From: Comamonadaceae bacterium
Lineage (GTDB): Bacteria; Pseudomonadota; Gammaproteobacteria; Burkholderiales; Burkholderiaceae_C
Direction of reading: 5' to 3'
NCBI GenBank assembly: GCA_947448735.1
Contig: CANFOS010000004.1
Span: forward strand, 1-64,000
DNA: 64,000 bases
Below, in pieces: positions 17,806 to 26,878 of this stretch. Positions within the stretch are counted from its first letter, which is position 1. Each line of letters begins with the position of its first letter. The notes below the pieces were generated by a model that did not search any database, was not told the origin of the DNA, and saw only the letters and a list, made by a program, of their open reading frames with translations. The position numbers were made by a program, and so were the translations under genes.

Positions 17806-19410
17806 TCACTGAAACGCCACCTCAGAAAAGCTCCGCAGCTTGCGTGAATGCAGCTGGCTTGAGCCTTCGGTGCGCAGCAGATCAATGGCCCGCATACCAA
17901 TACGCAAGTGCTGGTCAACCCGCTCGCGGTAAAAGTGGTTGGCCATGCCGGGCAGTTTGATCTCGCCGTGCAGGGGTTTGTCGCTCACGCACAGCAGGGT
18001 GCCGTAGGGCACCCGAAAGCGAAAGCCGTTGGCGGCAATGGTGGCGCTTTCCATGTCGAGCGCCACGGCGCGGCTTTGGCTGAAGCGGCGTTGCGGCTGG
18101 TTGCCGGGCAGCAGCTCCCAGTTGCGGTTGTCGGTCGATGCCACCGTGCCGGTGCGCATGATGCTTTTGAGCGCGGTGCCTTGCAGGCCGGTGACGTCTG
18201 CTACCGCGCTTTCAAGTGCTTTTTGAATTTCAGCCAGCGCGGGGATGGGTATCCACAGCGGCAGTTCTTCGTCCAGCACATGGTCTTCTCGCACGTAGCC
18301 GTGGGCCAGCACGTAGTCGCCCAGTTGCTGGCTGTTGCGCAGGCCGGCGCAGTGGCCCAGCATGATCCACGCATGGGGCCGCAGCACGGCGATGTGGTCG
18401 GTGATGTTTTTGGCATTGGTCGGGCCCACGCCAATGTTGACCATGGTGATGCCGGTACGGTCAGCGCGCATCAGGTGGTAGGCGGGCATTTGCGGCAATA
18501 ACTTGCCCCCACGCTCCCCGCTTCGCGTGGTTCGCTGCCCCCCGAGAGGGCCGTCATCGCCTTGGGGCGGCCCGGCGGCGATGGTTTCTGCGCTTTCTGG
18601 CATTTGTGCAGTCGGCAAGCCTGCGCGGCGCGTGACGACGTTACCGGGTTCTACAAAGCAGATGTAGTCGCTTGTTGGGTCAGCCATTTCGGCATGGCCC
18701 AGGCGCACAAACTCGTCAATGTAAAACTGGTAGTTGGTGAACAGCACAAAGTTTTGAAACCAGTCGGGCGACGTGCCGGTGTAGTGGCGCAGGCGCTGCA
18801 GTGAATAGTCAACCCGCGCAGCGGTGAAAAGCGACAGCGGTTGCGGCTCGCCGGGGCGTGCTTCATAGGTGCCGTTGGCAATGCCGTCGTCCATGGCGGC
18901 CAGGTCGGGCAGGTCAAACACGTCGCGCATCAGCGTGCGGCGCTCGGCGCTTAAATTGCCTTCAATGTGGTCGTGGTCGGCGAATGAAAAGTGCACCGGG
19001 ATGGGCTGGGTGCTGGTGCCTACTTCAAGTTCAACACCGTGGTTTTGCAGCAGCAGCCTGAACTGCTCCAGGTAATAGTCAGCATACAGGTCGGGCCGGG
19101 TCAGGGTGGTTTCAAACCGGCCGGGCCCCGCGACAAAGCCATAACTCAGTTGCGCGCTGTCGATGGCGTCTTGCAGCTTTCGCGACACGGTGTCGGTGTG
19201 GATGCGAACAAACGGATAGCAGGCCCGAATACGTGAAGGCGTATTCGTTGGCGACTCCGCTTGGCCGGGCAACGGTTCACCTGCCACGTAGCGCTGCATG
19301 GCTGTGCGCAGGTGCGCGATTTGCTGGCCGTAAATCAGTTGCACCTGAGCCAGCGCGTCGGCTGGGTTGGCATAGCGGGTGGGCGCGATGAAGCTGGGCA
19401 AATGGGCCAT
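17806..19410 (-). CDS. amn: AMP nucleosidase
   Basis: Hydrolyses AMP to adenine and ribose 5-phosphate in the cytoplasm. The 534-residue length and sequence fit the bacterial Amn family: an N-terminal specific domain (RIRACYPFVRIHTDTVSRK) and a C-terminal nucleoside-phosphorylase-like domain (GITMVNIGVGPTNAKNITDHIAVLRP, IMLGHCAGLR, ALDMESATIAANGFRF). Residues about 277-302 ([22 protein letters not shown]) are not part of the family core; they are encoded by a GC-rich repeat at 18505-18580 inserted in frame just before the conserved PAYHLMRADRTG. The 3' end is duplicated twice to its left. The gene itself appears intact. Confidence 0.95.
   Translation of the reverse strand: MAHLPSFIAPTRYANPADALAQVQLIYGQQIAHLRTAMQRYVAGEPLPGQAESPTNTPSRIRACYPFVRIHTDTVSRKLQDAIDSAQLSYGFVAGPGRFETTLTRPDLYADYYLEQFRLLLQNHGVELEVGTSTQPIPVHFSFADHDHIEGNLSAERRTLMRDVFDLPDLAAMDDGIANGTYEARPGEPQPLSLFTAARVDYSLQRLRHYTGTSPDWFQNFVLFTNYQFYIDEFVRLGHAEMADPTSDYICFVEPGNVVTRRAGLPTAQMPESAETIAAGPPQGDDGPLGGQRTTRSGERGGKLLPQMPAYHLMRADRTGITMVNIGVGPTNAKNITDHIAVLRPHAWIMLGHCAGLRNSQQLGDYVLAHGYVREDHVLDEELPLWIPIPALAEIQKALESAVADVTGLQGTALKSIMRTGTVASTDNRNWELLPGNQPQRRFSQSRAVALDMESATIAANGFRFRVPYGTLLCVSDKPLHGEIKLPGMANHFYRERVDQHLRIGMRAIDLLRTEGSSQLHSRKLRSFSEVAFQ
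18505..18580 (+). repeat. GC-rich interspersed repeat, in frame inside amn
   Basis: A ~76-bp element with the layout CCCCCACGCT...CGCTTCGCGT...CGCTGCCCCCCGAG...GGGCCGTCATCG...TTGGGGCGGCCCGGCG. The reverse complement of 32870-32941 in icmF matches it nearly base for base. In amn it is read in the opposite sense to the one used in icmF, yet both keep the host frame open. Confidence 0.85.
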
Positions 19411-19468
19411 ACAGGGCAGTCAGTAAGGGGCGAGTGTCATGTCAAACAGGGGCCGCGTGACTGACTCG

Positions 19469-20875
19469 TCAGGCTGCAGGCGCCGCGAGCGACCGTGGGG
19501 GCAGGGCCTCCCGCATGGTGACAAACTCTTCGGCCATGGTGGGGTGAATGCCAATCGTGCTGTCAAACACGGCTTTGGTGGCGCCCGCCTTCATGGCCAC
19601 GGCAAAGCCCTGTACCACCTCGCCCGCGTCTGGCCCCACCATGTGCAGGCCCACCACCCGGTCGCTGGCGTCGTCTACCAGCAGCTTCATCAAGGTGCGT
19701 TCGGTGCTGCCGCTCAGGGTGTGTTTGAGCGATTTGAAGTCTGAACGGTAAACACTCACGTTGTCGAACTTTTCACGCGCCTGGCTTTCTGAATAGCCTA
19801 CCGTGCCGATGTTGGGGTGGGTAAACACAGCTGTCGGAATAAAGTCGTAGCTCATGCTGCGCGGCGGCTTGCCTGCTGCCGGGCCAAAGAGCTGGTCCAC
19901 CACCACCATCGCCTCGCCCAGTGCGACCGGTGTGAGCTGCACGCGGGCTGTCACGTCGCCCACCGCATAAATGTGCGGCACGCTGGTCTGGTACTGGGCG
20001 TTGACCTGGATGGCACCTGCGGCGTTCACCTCTACCCCCACAGCGCCCAAGCCAAGCCCGCTGGCGTTGGCAATGCGGCCCGTGGCGTACAGCACGGTGT
20101 CGACCGTCAGGCTTTTATCGTCATGGCTGCCGTCACCCTTCAATGTGACCTGCAGGCCGTGCTCGGTTTTGGTGATGGATTCGACTTCCGTTTTGAATTT
20201 GAAGTTGACCCCGGTCTTGGTCATTTCGGCAGCAATAAAGCTGCGCACGTCTTCGTCAAAACCCGTCAACACCTTGTCGCCACGATGGACTTGTGTCACG
20301 TGCGAGCCCAGGCCATTGAAGATAGAGGCGAACTCGCAGGCAATGTAGCCGGCACCCACCACCAGCAGCCGCTTGGGAAAGGGGTTCAGGTCAAACATGC
20401 TGTCTGATGTGACCACATGCTCATGGCCTTCAACAGCCGGAACCAAGGCGGTGCCGCCCGTTGAAATCAAAATATTTTTGGCGCTGAATTGCTGGTCACC
20501 GACTTCCACCGTGTGCGGGCCAACCAGTCGCGCCCAGCCCTTGATGACTTTGACGCCTGCGCCGCCAAGCAAGTTGTCGTAAATGCCGTTGAGCCGCTTG
20601 ATTTCTTTGGCACGGTTGGTTTTGAGGGTGTCCCAATTGAAGGTGGGTGCGGCGCCCTCCCAGCCAAAGCCGTGCGACTCTTCAAAAAAGTCTGCAAAGT
20701 GCGCGGCGTAGCTGTAGAGCTTTTTCGGGATGCAGCCCACGTTCACACAGGTGCCGCCCATGTCGGCCACTTCAGCCAGGCCCACGCGCGCGCCGCGCTG
20801 CCCGGCCATGCGCGCAGCGCGCACGCCGCCGCTGCCGCCGCCGATGACAAAAAGGTCAAAATCAAATGTCTGCAC
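19469..20875 (-). CDS. gor: Glutathione-disulfide reductase
   Basis: FAD/NADPH-dependent cytoplasmic enzyme that reduces glutathione disulfide. I place the start at GTG 20875 (VQTFDFDLFVIGGGSGG), preceded by AAGGAAAA; the open frame runs back to 20974 but that extension is not family-like and would run into dbpA. The 468-residue product shows the FAD GGGSGG motif, the redox disulfide GGTCVNVGCIPKK, the NADP-binding region VVGAGYIACEFASIFNGLG, the second FAD motif IYAVGDVT, and the dimer-interface active-site end GIHPTMAEEFVTMR. It is divergent from dbpA with only 43 bp between starts, so the promoters overlap. Confidence 0.95.
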   Translation of the reverse strand: MQTFDFDLFVIGGGSGGVRAARMAGQRGARVGLAEVADMGGTCVNVGCIPKKLYSYAAHFADFFEESHGFGWEGAAPTFNWDTLKTNRAKEIKRLNGIYDNLLGGAGVKVIKGWARLVGPHTVEVGDQQFSAKNILISTGGTALVPAVEGHEHVVTSDSMFDLNPFPKRLLVVGAGYIACEFASIFNGLGSHVTQVHRGDKVLTGFDEDVRSFIAAEMTKTGVNFKFKTEVESITKTEHGLQVTLKGDGSHDDKSLTVDTVLYATGRIANASGLGLGAVGVEVNAAGAIQVNAQYQTSVPHIYAVGDVTARVQLTPVALGEAMVVVDQLFGPAAGKPPRSMSYDFIPTAVFTHPNIGTVGYSESQAREKFDNVSVYRSDFKSLKHTLSGSTERTLMKLLVDDASDRVVGLHMVGPDAGEVVQGFAVAMKAGATKAVFDSTIGIHPTMAEEFVTMREALPPRSLAAPAA

Positions 20876-20918
20876 AGGGTTTTCCTTAGGTTTCAAGCCA
20901 AGCCCATGATAATTGGGG

Positions 20919-22334
20919 ATGACCACATCTACTGACTTTGCTTCTTTATCCCTGCCTGCCCACGTGCTGGCCAACCTGACCGGGCTCGGCTACACCCAGA
21001 TGACGCCGATTCAGGCGGCGAGCTTGCCGGTTGCGCTGCTGGGCAAAGACCTGATTGCCCAGGCCAAAACCGGCAGCGGTAAAACGGCAGCCTTCGGCAT
21101 TGCGCTGCTGGCCAACCTGAATGCGCGGCGTTTTGCGGTGCAGGCCATGGTGCTGTGCCCCACGCGCGAGCTGGCCGACCAGGTGGCCACTGAAATCCGC
21201 CGCCTGGCGCGGTCTGAAGAAAACGTCAAGGTGGTGGTGCTGTGCGGCGGTGTGCCGCTGCGCAACCAGACCGCCACGCTAGAGAACGGCGCACACATCG
21301 TGGTCGGCACGCCGGGCCGCATCATGGACCACTTGGGCCGGGGCAACTTGAACCTGGAGGCGATGAACACGTTGGTGCTGGACGAGGCCGACCGCATGCT
21401 CGACATGGGCTTTTTTGAAGACATCGTGACGGTGGCCAAGCAGTGCCCGAAAGAACGCCAGACGCTGCTTTTTTCAGCCACCTATCCAGAAGGCATCGCC
21501 AAGCTGTCTGCACAGTTCATGAAAGCGCCGCAAACCATCACTGTGCAGGCGCAGCACGAAAAAACAAAAATTACCCAGCGCTGGTATCAGGTGCCTGACA
21601 GCGACCACGACGAGGCGCGCCTGGGTGCGGTGGCGCAAGTGCTGCGGCACTTCAGGCCCGCCAGCACGCTGGCGTTTTGCAACACCAAATCTCAATGCCG
21701 CGCGCTGGTGGCGTATTTAAAAGACCAGGGCTTTAGCGCACTGGCGCTGTTTGGCGAGCTGGAGCAGCGCGAGCGTGACCAGGTGCTGGTGCAGTTTGCC
21801 AACCGCAGCTGTTCGGTACTGGTGGCCACGGACGTGGCTGCACGCGGCTTGGACATTGCCCAGCTTGCTATGGTTATTAATGTGGACGTGACGCCCGACG
21901 CTGAAGTCCACATCCACCGTATTGGCCGCACCGGGCGGGCCGATGAAGAGGGCGTGGCCATCAGCCTGGCCAGCATGGACGAGATGGGCTACGTTGGCAA
22001 AATTGAAGTGCTGCAAAAAGCCGAGTCGCAATGGCACAAACTGACTGAGCTGACCCCAGCCAGCAACGACCCGCTGCTGCCGCCCATGGTCACCTTGCAA
22101 ATTGTGGGTGGCCGAAAAGAAAAAATTCGTGCCGGTGACGTGCTGGGAGCGCTGACGGGTGCTGATGGCGGCGTGGCTGCGTTCACCCGCGAGCAGGTCG
22201 GCAAGATCAATGTCAACGAATTTTCAACCTACGTGGCGATTGAGCGCAGCATGGCCAGCCTGGCGCAGCAAAAGCTGAGCAACGGCGGGGTCAAGGGCAA
22301 GAGCGTGAAGGTTCGGTTGATGGATGAAGTTTGA
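20919..22334 (+). CDS. dbpA: ATP-dependent RNA helicase DbpA
   Basis: DEAD-box helicase acting in large-subunit ribosome assembly. The 471-residue protein has the Q motif (GYTQMTPIQ), motif I AKTGSGKT, PTRELA, motif II VLDEADRMLD, SATYP, and the second RecA domain ending HRIGRTGR. The C-terminal ~75 residues (VTLQIVGGRKEKIRAGDVLGALTG and on) are the DbpA-type RRM that recognises 23S rRNA hairpin 92, which separates it from other DEAD-box proteins. The ATG at 20919 is used; an in-frame TTG lies 6 bp upstream. The stop overlaps the next ATG. Confidence 0.95.
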   Translation: MTTSTDFASLSLPAHVLANLTGLGYTQMTPIQAASLPVALLGKDLIAQAKTGSGKTAAFGIALLANLNARRFAVQAMVLCPTRELADQVATEIRRLARSEENVKVVVLCGGVPLRNQTATLENGAHIVVGTPGRIMDHLGRGNLNLEAMNTLVLDEADRMLDMGFFEDIVTVAKQCPKERQTLLFSATYPEGIAKLSAQFMKAPQTITVQAQHEKTKITQRWYQVPDSDHDEARLGAVAQVLRHFRPASTLAFCNTKSQCRALVAYLKDQGFSALALFGELEQRERDQVLVQFANRSCSVLVATDVAARGLDIAQLAMVINVDVTPDAEVHIHRIGRTGRADEEGVAISLASMDEMGYVGKIEVLQKAESQWHKLTELTPASNDPLLPPMVTLQIVGGRKEKIRAGDVLGALTGADGGVAAFTREQVGKINVNEFSTYVAIERSMASLAQQKLSNGGVKGKSVKVRLMDEV

Positions 22335-23044
22335 TGGCTGACAGCCATTCTTTGGCGGTGGTCATCGGCTCTGGCGGCGGTTTGGGCGCAGCGTTGCTGA
22401 CACAACTCGAAAGTGATGCCAGCTACACCCAAGCCATTGGCTTGAGCCGCAGCACAGAAGTTAGCGTTGACTATCTTGAAGAGTCCAGCATCGCTAAGGC
22501 AGCCGAATCCATCGCCACCTTATGCGCCACGTCGGGCCTGCAACTGCGCCTGTTGGTCGTCGCCACCGGCTTTTTGCATGGCGATGCAGGCCAGCCGGAG
22601 CGCAGTTTTACCCAGCTGGATGCGGCCTACCTGAGCCACGTTTTCCAAGTCAACACCCTCGGCCCCGCGCTGGTGATGAAGCATTTTTTGCCACTGCTGC
22701 CCAAAACCGGGCGCTGCGTTGCGGGGTTTATCTCGGCCAAGGTGGGCAGCATTGGCGACAACGCCCTCGGCGGCTGGTATGGCTACCGGGCGTCCAAAGC
22801 GGGGCTCAACCAGCTGGTCAAAACCGCGTCGATTGAGCTGACGCGGCGCAACAAGCAAAGCATTTGCGTCAGCCTGCACCCCGGCACGGTGGCCACCGCA
22901 CTGAGCGAGCCCTTTGCCAAGACCGGCCTGAACGTGAGGCCAGCCAGCGAAGCGGCCGCTGACTTGCTGGGGGTGCTGGCGGGCTTGGACCCGGCGGATA
23001 CGGGCTGTTTGATCGACTACCAGGGTCAAAAACTGCCGTTTTGA
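22334..23044 (+). CDS. Short-chain dehydrogenase/reductase (SDR)
   Basis: A 236-residue NAD(P)-dependent oxidoreductase with a Rossmann glycine motif (VIGSGGGLGAAL), an N-terminal strand/turn ending LLVVATGFLHG, and the active-site pair YGYRASKAG (Tyr-x-x-x-Lys) after the Ser in FISAKVGS. It resembles the CsgA/C-factor-like branch of SDRs. Translation is probably coupled to dbpA by ATGA overlap. The substrate is not evident. Confidence 0.88.
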   Translation: MADSHSLAVVIGSGGGLGAALLTQLESDASYTQAIGLSRSTEVSVDYLEESSIAKAAESIATLCATSGLQLRLLVVATGFLHGDAGQPERSFTQLDAAYLSHVFQVNTLGPALVMKHFLPLLPKTGRCVAGFISAKVGSIGDNALGGWYGYRASKAGLNQLVKTASIELTRRNKQSICVSLHPGTVATALSEPFAKTGLNVRPASEAAADLLGVLAGLDPADTGCLIDYQGQKLPF

Positions 23045-23116
23045 CCGGCTTTGCCCCGTTTTGACCTGTTTTAGGCATCAAATCGGCCTCTAGGCCCTCT
23101 AAAATCTAGGTTAGTA

Positions 23117-23133
23117 GCTATTAAATAAATAGC
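23117..23133. repeat. GCTATT-type 17-bp palindrome, copy 1
   Basis: GCTATTAAATAAATAGC, an imperfect palindrome in the intergenic space after the SDR gene. Near-identical elements occur at 30342-30358 and 58452-58468, each between genes. Confidence 0.7.
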
Positions 23134-23265
23134 ATTGGTGCGATTTCCGCATCCAGTCAAGCCAAGCGGCCAGAACTGTCAAGATATGTCATTAAGATAG
23201 TCGCCACTAACGCGGGCGTTTGGCTTTAGCGTCATCACCATCACCACCCGCCTGAAGCCGCGCTC

Positions 23266-23856
23266 ATGCACCACACGATTTTCGATACCCCCGTTGTCAA
23301 CACCGTCTTGCGCTGGCTGTCCGTCGCCTTCCTGCGACTGACTGGCTGGAAAGTTGTTGGCGAGTTGCCAGCAAATGCCGCCAAAAGCGTGCTGATAGCT
23401 GCACCGCACACCAGCAACTGGGACTTGCCTTATACGCTGATGGTGTGTTTTGCGCTGCGCCTGAATGTCTATTGGATGGGCAAATCGTCCATCTTCAGGC
23501 CACCTTTTCGGGGGCTGATGATGTGGCTGGGTGGCATTGCAGTAGACCGGTCGCAAAGCAACAACCTGGTGCAAGACTCCAGCAACGCCATCAAACAAGC
23601 CAGCGGCCCGCTGCAACTCATCGTGCCGCCCGAGGGCACACGCAGCGGCACACGCTACTGGAAAACCGGTTTTTACTATATTGCAGCGGCTGCGGGCGTG
23701 CCCATCTTGTTGGCTTACCTGGACTACGAGAAAAAAACCGGTGGCTTGGGCCCGGTTTTTCAAACCACCGGTGACATTGAAGCCGACATGTTGGCCATCA
23801 AGGCGTTTTACGCCGGGTTCAAGGGTAAAAACGCCGACCAGTTTCACGCCGATTGA
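23266..23856 (+). CDS. PlsC-like 1-acyl-glycerol-3-phosphate acyltransferase
   Basis: A 196-residue acyltransferase with motif I APHTSNWD (the NHx4D-type catalytic His/Asp), motif II near SSIFRPPFRGLMMWLGGIAVDRS, motif III VPPEGTRS, and a hydrophobic segment before motif IV (GVPILLAYLDYEKK). Family members transfer acyl groups to lysophosphatidate or related lysolipids at the inner membrane. It is small and lacks an N-terminal anchor, typical of stand-alone PlsC paralogues. The ATG has only a weak ribosome-binding site. Confidence 0.9.
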   Translation: MHHTIFDTPVVNTVLRWLSVAFLRLTGWKVVGELPANAAKSVLIAAPHTSNWDLPYTLMVCFALRLNVYWMGKSSIFRPPFRGLMMWLGGIAVDRSQSNNLVQDSSNAIKQASGPLQLIVPPEGTRSGTRYWKTGFYYIAAAAGVPILLAYLDYEKKTGGLGPVFQTTGDIEADMLAIKAFYAGFKGKNADQFHAD

Positions 23857-24090
23857 GCACGGCCATCGGCGAACAAGGGCGCAGAAGACATTGTCAAATA
23901 ATGGCCCGATGACTTCTTCTGCAAAGCCGCTTTAGCAGGCCCGAGCAGTGTGTCGGCCATCACGCCGGCAGCCTGAAAGCAAATGGCGACGCCTGTCGTC
24001 GCGCCATATCGCCAACCTTAAAAGACGCTGGTTAACCTTGGTCAAGGCTGGCCTAATGCCTTGTTCAAATTGCATCAAGGGCGGCGACAC

Positions 24091-24972
24091 ATGGTCAGAA
24101 TGGCGTTTTCGACACAGCTGGCGTACCAGGTACTCGACGCAGCTTGCGATTTCATTTTCAATATTCAGGCCGCCTACACACCCCGGCAGCGGGTGACTGA
24201 GGAGTCGCTGGGCCTAACGCCTGCGCTGAAGGCTAGTTACTACACCGACGCACAAACGCAAAGCCGCTTCATTGCCCTGCGTGCCTTGCAAGGGCACTTG
24301 AGCATCCGTTACAGCGCGGTGGTCGACTTGGCGCATTTTGAGGCGGCCCCCGGTGAGCTGTTTGAAATCAGTCCGCAGTCGCTGCCCGGTCATGTTTTGC
24401 CTTGCCTGTACCCCAGCCGCTACTGTCAGTCAGACAGGCTGCAGGCCTTTGCCAGCCGGCAGTTTGGCGGCCTGATGATGGGCTACAGCCGCGCGCAGGC
24501 TATTGGTGATTGGGTCCACAGCCATGTGCGTTTTCAGGGCAACACCAGCAACAGCAACACATCCGCACTTGACACGCTGATTGACCGGGTCGGCGTGTGC
24601 CGGGACTTTGCGCATTTGATGATCGCCCTGTGCCGCGCGGTCAATTTGCCCGCCCGCATGGTCAGCGGCATCGACTACGGCGCAGACCCGGTGCTGGGCC
24701 CACCAGATTTTCATGCCTATGTGGAGGTGTATCTGGCGGACGCCTTTGGCGCGGGGCGCTGGTACCTGTTTGACCCATCCGGCACGGCTATCCCGATGGG
24801 ATTTGTGCGCTTTTGCACCGGCCGTGACGCAGCTGATATTGCTTTTGCCACCATCTTTGGCAGTGTGATTGCAGCGCCGCCCATCATCACCATTCAGGCG
24901 GTACCCGACAGTCACGGGAACTTGTCGCTGCCGCAGCATGTGGCTTATGCACTGTCGACAGATGGGCCATGA
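24091..24972 (+). CDS. Transglutaminase-like cysteine protease family protein
   Basis: A ~293-residue protein with an N-terminal beta region (typical of bacterial transglutaminase_N) and the catalytic triad Cys in DRVGVCRDFAHL, His in PPDFHAYVEVYL and Asp in WYLFDPSG. The start is uncertain: ATG at 24091 (MVRMAFS) is used, with an ATG at 24100 and a TTG at 24061 in frame. It probably acts as a protease or amidase; no partner gene is adjacent. Its stop faces the livM stop 12 bp away. Confidence 0.88.
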   Translation: MVRMAFSTQLAYQVLDAACDFIFNIQAAYTPRQRVTEESLGLTPALKASYYTDAQTQSRFIALRALQGHLSIRYSAVVDLAHFEAAPGELFEISPQSLPGHVLPCLYPSRYCQSDRLQAFASRQFGGLMMGYSRAQAIGDWVHSHVRFQGNTSNSNTSALDTLIDRVGVCRDFAHLMIALCRAVNLPARMVSGIDYGADPVLGPPDFHAYVEVYLADAFGAGRWYLFDPSGTAIPMGFVRFCTGRDAADIAFATIFGSVIAAPPIITIQAVPDSHGNLSLPQHVAYALSTDGP

Positions 24973-24983
24973 AAGCCAGGCGA

Positions 24984-25967
24984 CTAATCAGCGTTCGTGG
25001 CGGCATGGCGCCGCCGCTCCCTGAAGGCCTGCAATTCGCCAATCACCCCTTTGCGGAATGCCAGGACGCACAACACAAAAATCACGCCGATGATCACGGT
25101 GACCCATGAGCCCACCTTGTCGGCCAGCAGGTTTTGCAGTGAAATCACGATGCCCGCACCCATGACCGGGCCGAAAAAGGTGCCCACACCGCCAAGCAGC
25201 GTCATCAAAATGACTTCGCCCGACGACGACCAGTGCACGTCGGTCAGGGTGGCAAAACCCATCACCAGTGTTTTCATCGAGCCCGCCAGCCCCGCCAGCG
25301 CAGCCGATAGCACAAACGCCAGCAGCTTGTAGCGGTCGACCTGGTAGCCCAGTGAAATGGCACGTGGCTCGTTTTCACGAATCATTTTGAGCACCTGGCC
25401 AAAAGGCGAGTTCACGATGCGGGCGATGAACAAAAAACAGCCCACAAAAATCGCCACCACCAGGTAGTACATGGCCAAGTCAGATTCCAGCGAGAAAAGC
25501 CCGAGCAGCTTGCCGCGCGGCACGCCCTGCAAGCCGTCTTCACCACCGGTAAATGGCGCCTGCAGGCACACAAAATAGACCATCTGCGCTATGGCCAGCG
25601 TGATCATCGCAAAGTAAATGCCCTGTCGGCGAATGGCCACCAAGCCGACCAGCAGACCGATCAGGGCGGCCGCCACAGCGCCAGCGGTCAACGCCAGTTC
25701 AGGTGTCCAGCCTTGCGATTTGATCAGCCAGCCGGTGACGTAAGCGGCAGATCCAAAAAACGCCGCGTGACCGAACGACAGCAAGCCGGTAAAGCCCAGC
25801 AGCAAATTAAAAGCGCAGGCAAACAGCGCGAAGCACAAAAGCTTCATCACAAACACCGGATACAGCCCGACAAAGGGTGCTGCGATGGCCAATGCCAGCA
25901 GCAAGACATAAGTGATACGGGTAACTTTGGCGGCTTTGCTCACAAGACTGTTGGACTGTGTGTTCAT
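24984..25967 (-). CDS. livM: Branched-chain amino acid-type ABC transporter permease LivM
   Basis: Inner-membrane permease of a HAAT-family importer. The ATG at 25967 has GGAGG just upstream and lies right after the livH stop. The 327-residue protein has about eight to ten hydrophobic segments and the conserved LivM loop SPFGQVLKMIRENEPRAISLGYQVDRYKL. Last gene of livK-H-M in this order, with livGF encoded further upstream. The operon order from right to left is G, F, K, H, M. Confidence 0.93.
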   Translation of the reverse strand: MNTQSNSLVSKAAKVTRITYVLLLALAIAAPFVGLYPVFVMKLLCFALFACAFNLLLGFTGLLSFGHAAFFGSAAYVTGWLIKSQGWTPELALTAGAVAAALIGLLVGLVAIRRQGIYFAMITLAIAQMVYFVCLQAPFTGGEDGLQGVPRGKLLGLFSLESDLAMYYLVVAIFVGCFLFIARIVNSPFGQVLKMIRENEPRAISLGYQVDRYKLLAFVLSAALAGLAGSMKTLVMGFATLTDVHWSSSGEVILMTLLGGVGTFFGPVMGAGIVISLQNLLADKVGSWVTVIIGVIFVLCVLAFRKGVIGELQAFRERRRHAATNAD

Positions 25968-25969
25968 GC

Positions 25970-26854
25970 TCAAGCCTCCTTGCCGAACAAGCCGGCTGGC
26001 TTGACCATCAGCACAAGCACCATGATGACGAAAACAACGATGTTGGATGCCTCTGGATAAAACACACGCGTCAGTCCTTCAATGATGCCCAGGCTCAGTC
26101 CGGTAATCACTGAGCCCAAGATAGAGCCCATGCCGCCAATGACCACCACGGCAAACACCACAATGATGAGGTTGGACCCCATCAGCGGATTGACCTGAAT
26201 GATGGGTGCAGCCAGCACGCCGGCCAGGGCGGCCAGAGCCGCACCCGCACCGTACGTCAGCATCACCATCAGGGGTACATTGATGCCGAAAGCCTGCACC
26301 AGCGGCGCGTTTTCAGTGCCTGCCCGCAGATAGGCCCCGAGCCGGGTGCGTTCGATCAAATACCAGGTGCCCAGGCAAATCACCAGCGACACCAAGACCA
26401 CCCAGGCCCGGTAGTTTGGCAGCACCATAAAGCCCAGATTGGTGGCGCCTTGCAGCAGCTCGGGCACCGGGTAGCTCTGCCCGGATACGCCATACAGTTC
26501 GCGAAAGATTCCCTCGGCTATCAGTGACAGGCCGAAGGTCAACAGCAAACCATAAAGCGGATCGAGCTTGTACAGATGCTTGAGGAAAAGTCGCTCAATC
26601 ACCACGCCCAGAACACCCACCGTCAACGGCGCCAGAACCAGCGCTGCCCAGTAGTTGACAGCGAGCACATCCATCATGATCCAGGCGGCAAATGCGCCCA
26701 GCATGTACAGCGCGCCATGGGCAAAATTAACGATGCCCAGCAAGCCAAAAATCACGGCCAACCCGAGGCTCAGCATGGCGTAGAAAGCGCCATTGACCAA
26801 GCCCAGCAGCAACTGGCCTAAAAAAGCTTGCAGGGGAATACCGAAAATGTCCAT
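25970..26854 (-). CDS. livH: Branched-chain amino acid-type ABC transporter permease LivH
   Basis: Second permease of the importer, 294 residues. It shows the LivH pattern: AMLSLGLAVIFGLLGIVNFAHGALYMLGAF at the N-terminus, RTRLGAYLRAGTENAPLVQAFGIN in the cytoplasmic loop, and GSILGSVITGLSLGIIEG near the end. It ends directly before livM and begins 24 bp after the binding-protein gene. Confidence 0.93.
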   Translation of the reverse strand: MDIFGIPLQAFLGQLLLGLVNGAFYAMLSLGLAVIFGLLGIVNFAHGALYMLGAFAAWIMMDVLAVNYWAALVLAPLTVGVLGVVIERLFLKHLYKLDPLYGLLLTFGLSLIAEGIFRELYGVSGQSYPVPELLQGATNLGFMVLPNYRAWVVLVSLVICLGTWYLIERTRLGAYLRAGTENAPLVQAFGINVPLMVMLTYGAGAALAALAGVLAAPIIQVNPLMGSNLIIVVFAVVVIGGMGSILGSVITGLSLGIIEGLTRVFYPEASNIVVFVIMVLVLMVKPAGLFGKEA

Positions 26855-26878
26855 GGCGATAGTGGCTTGCTTTGCAGG

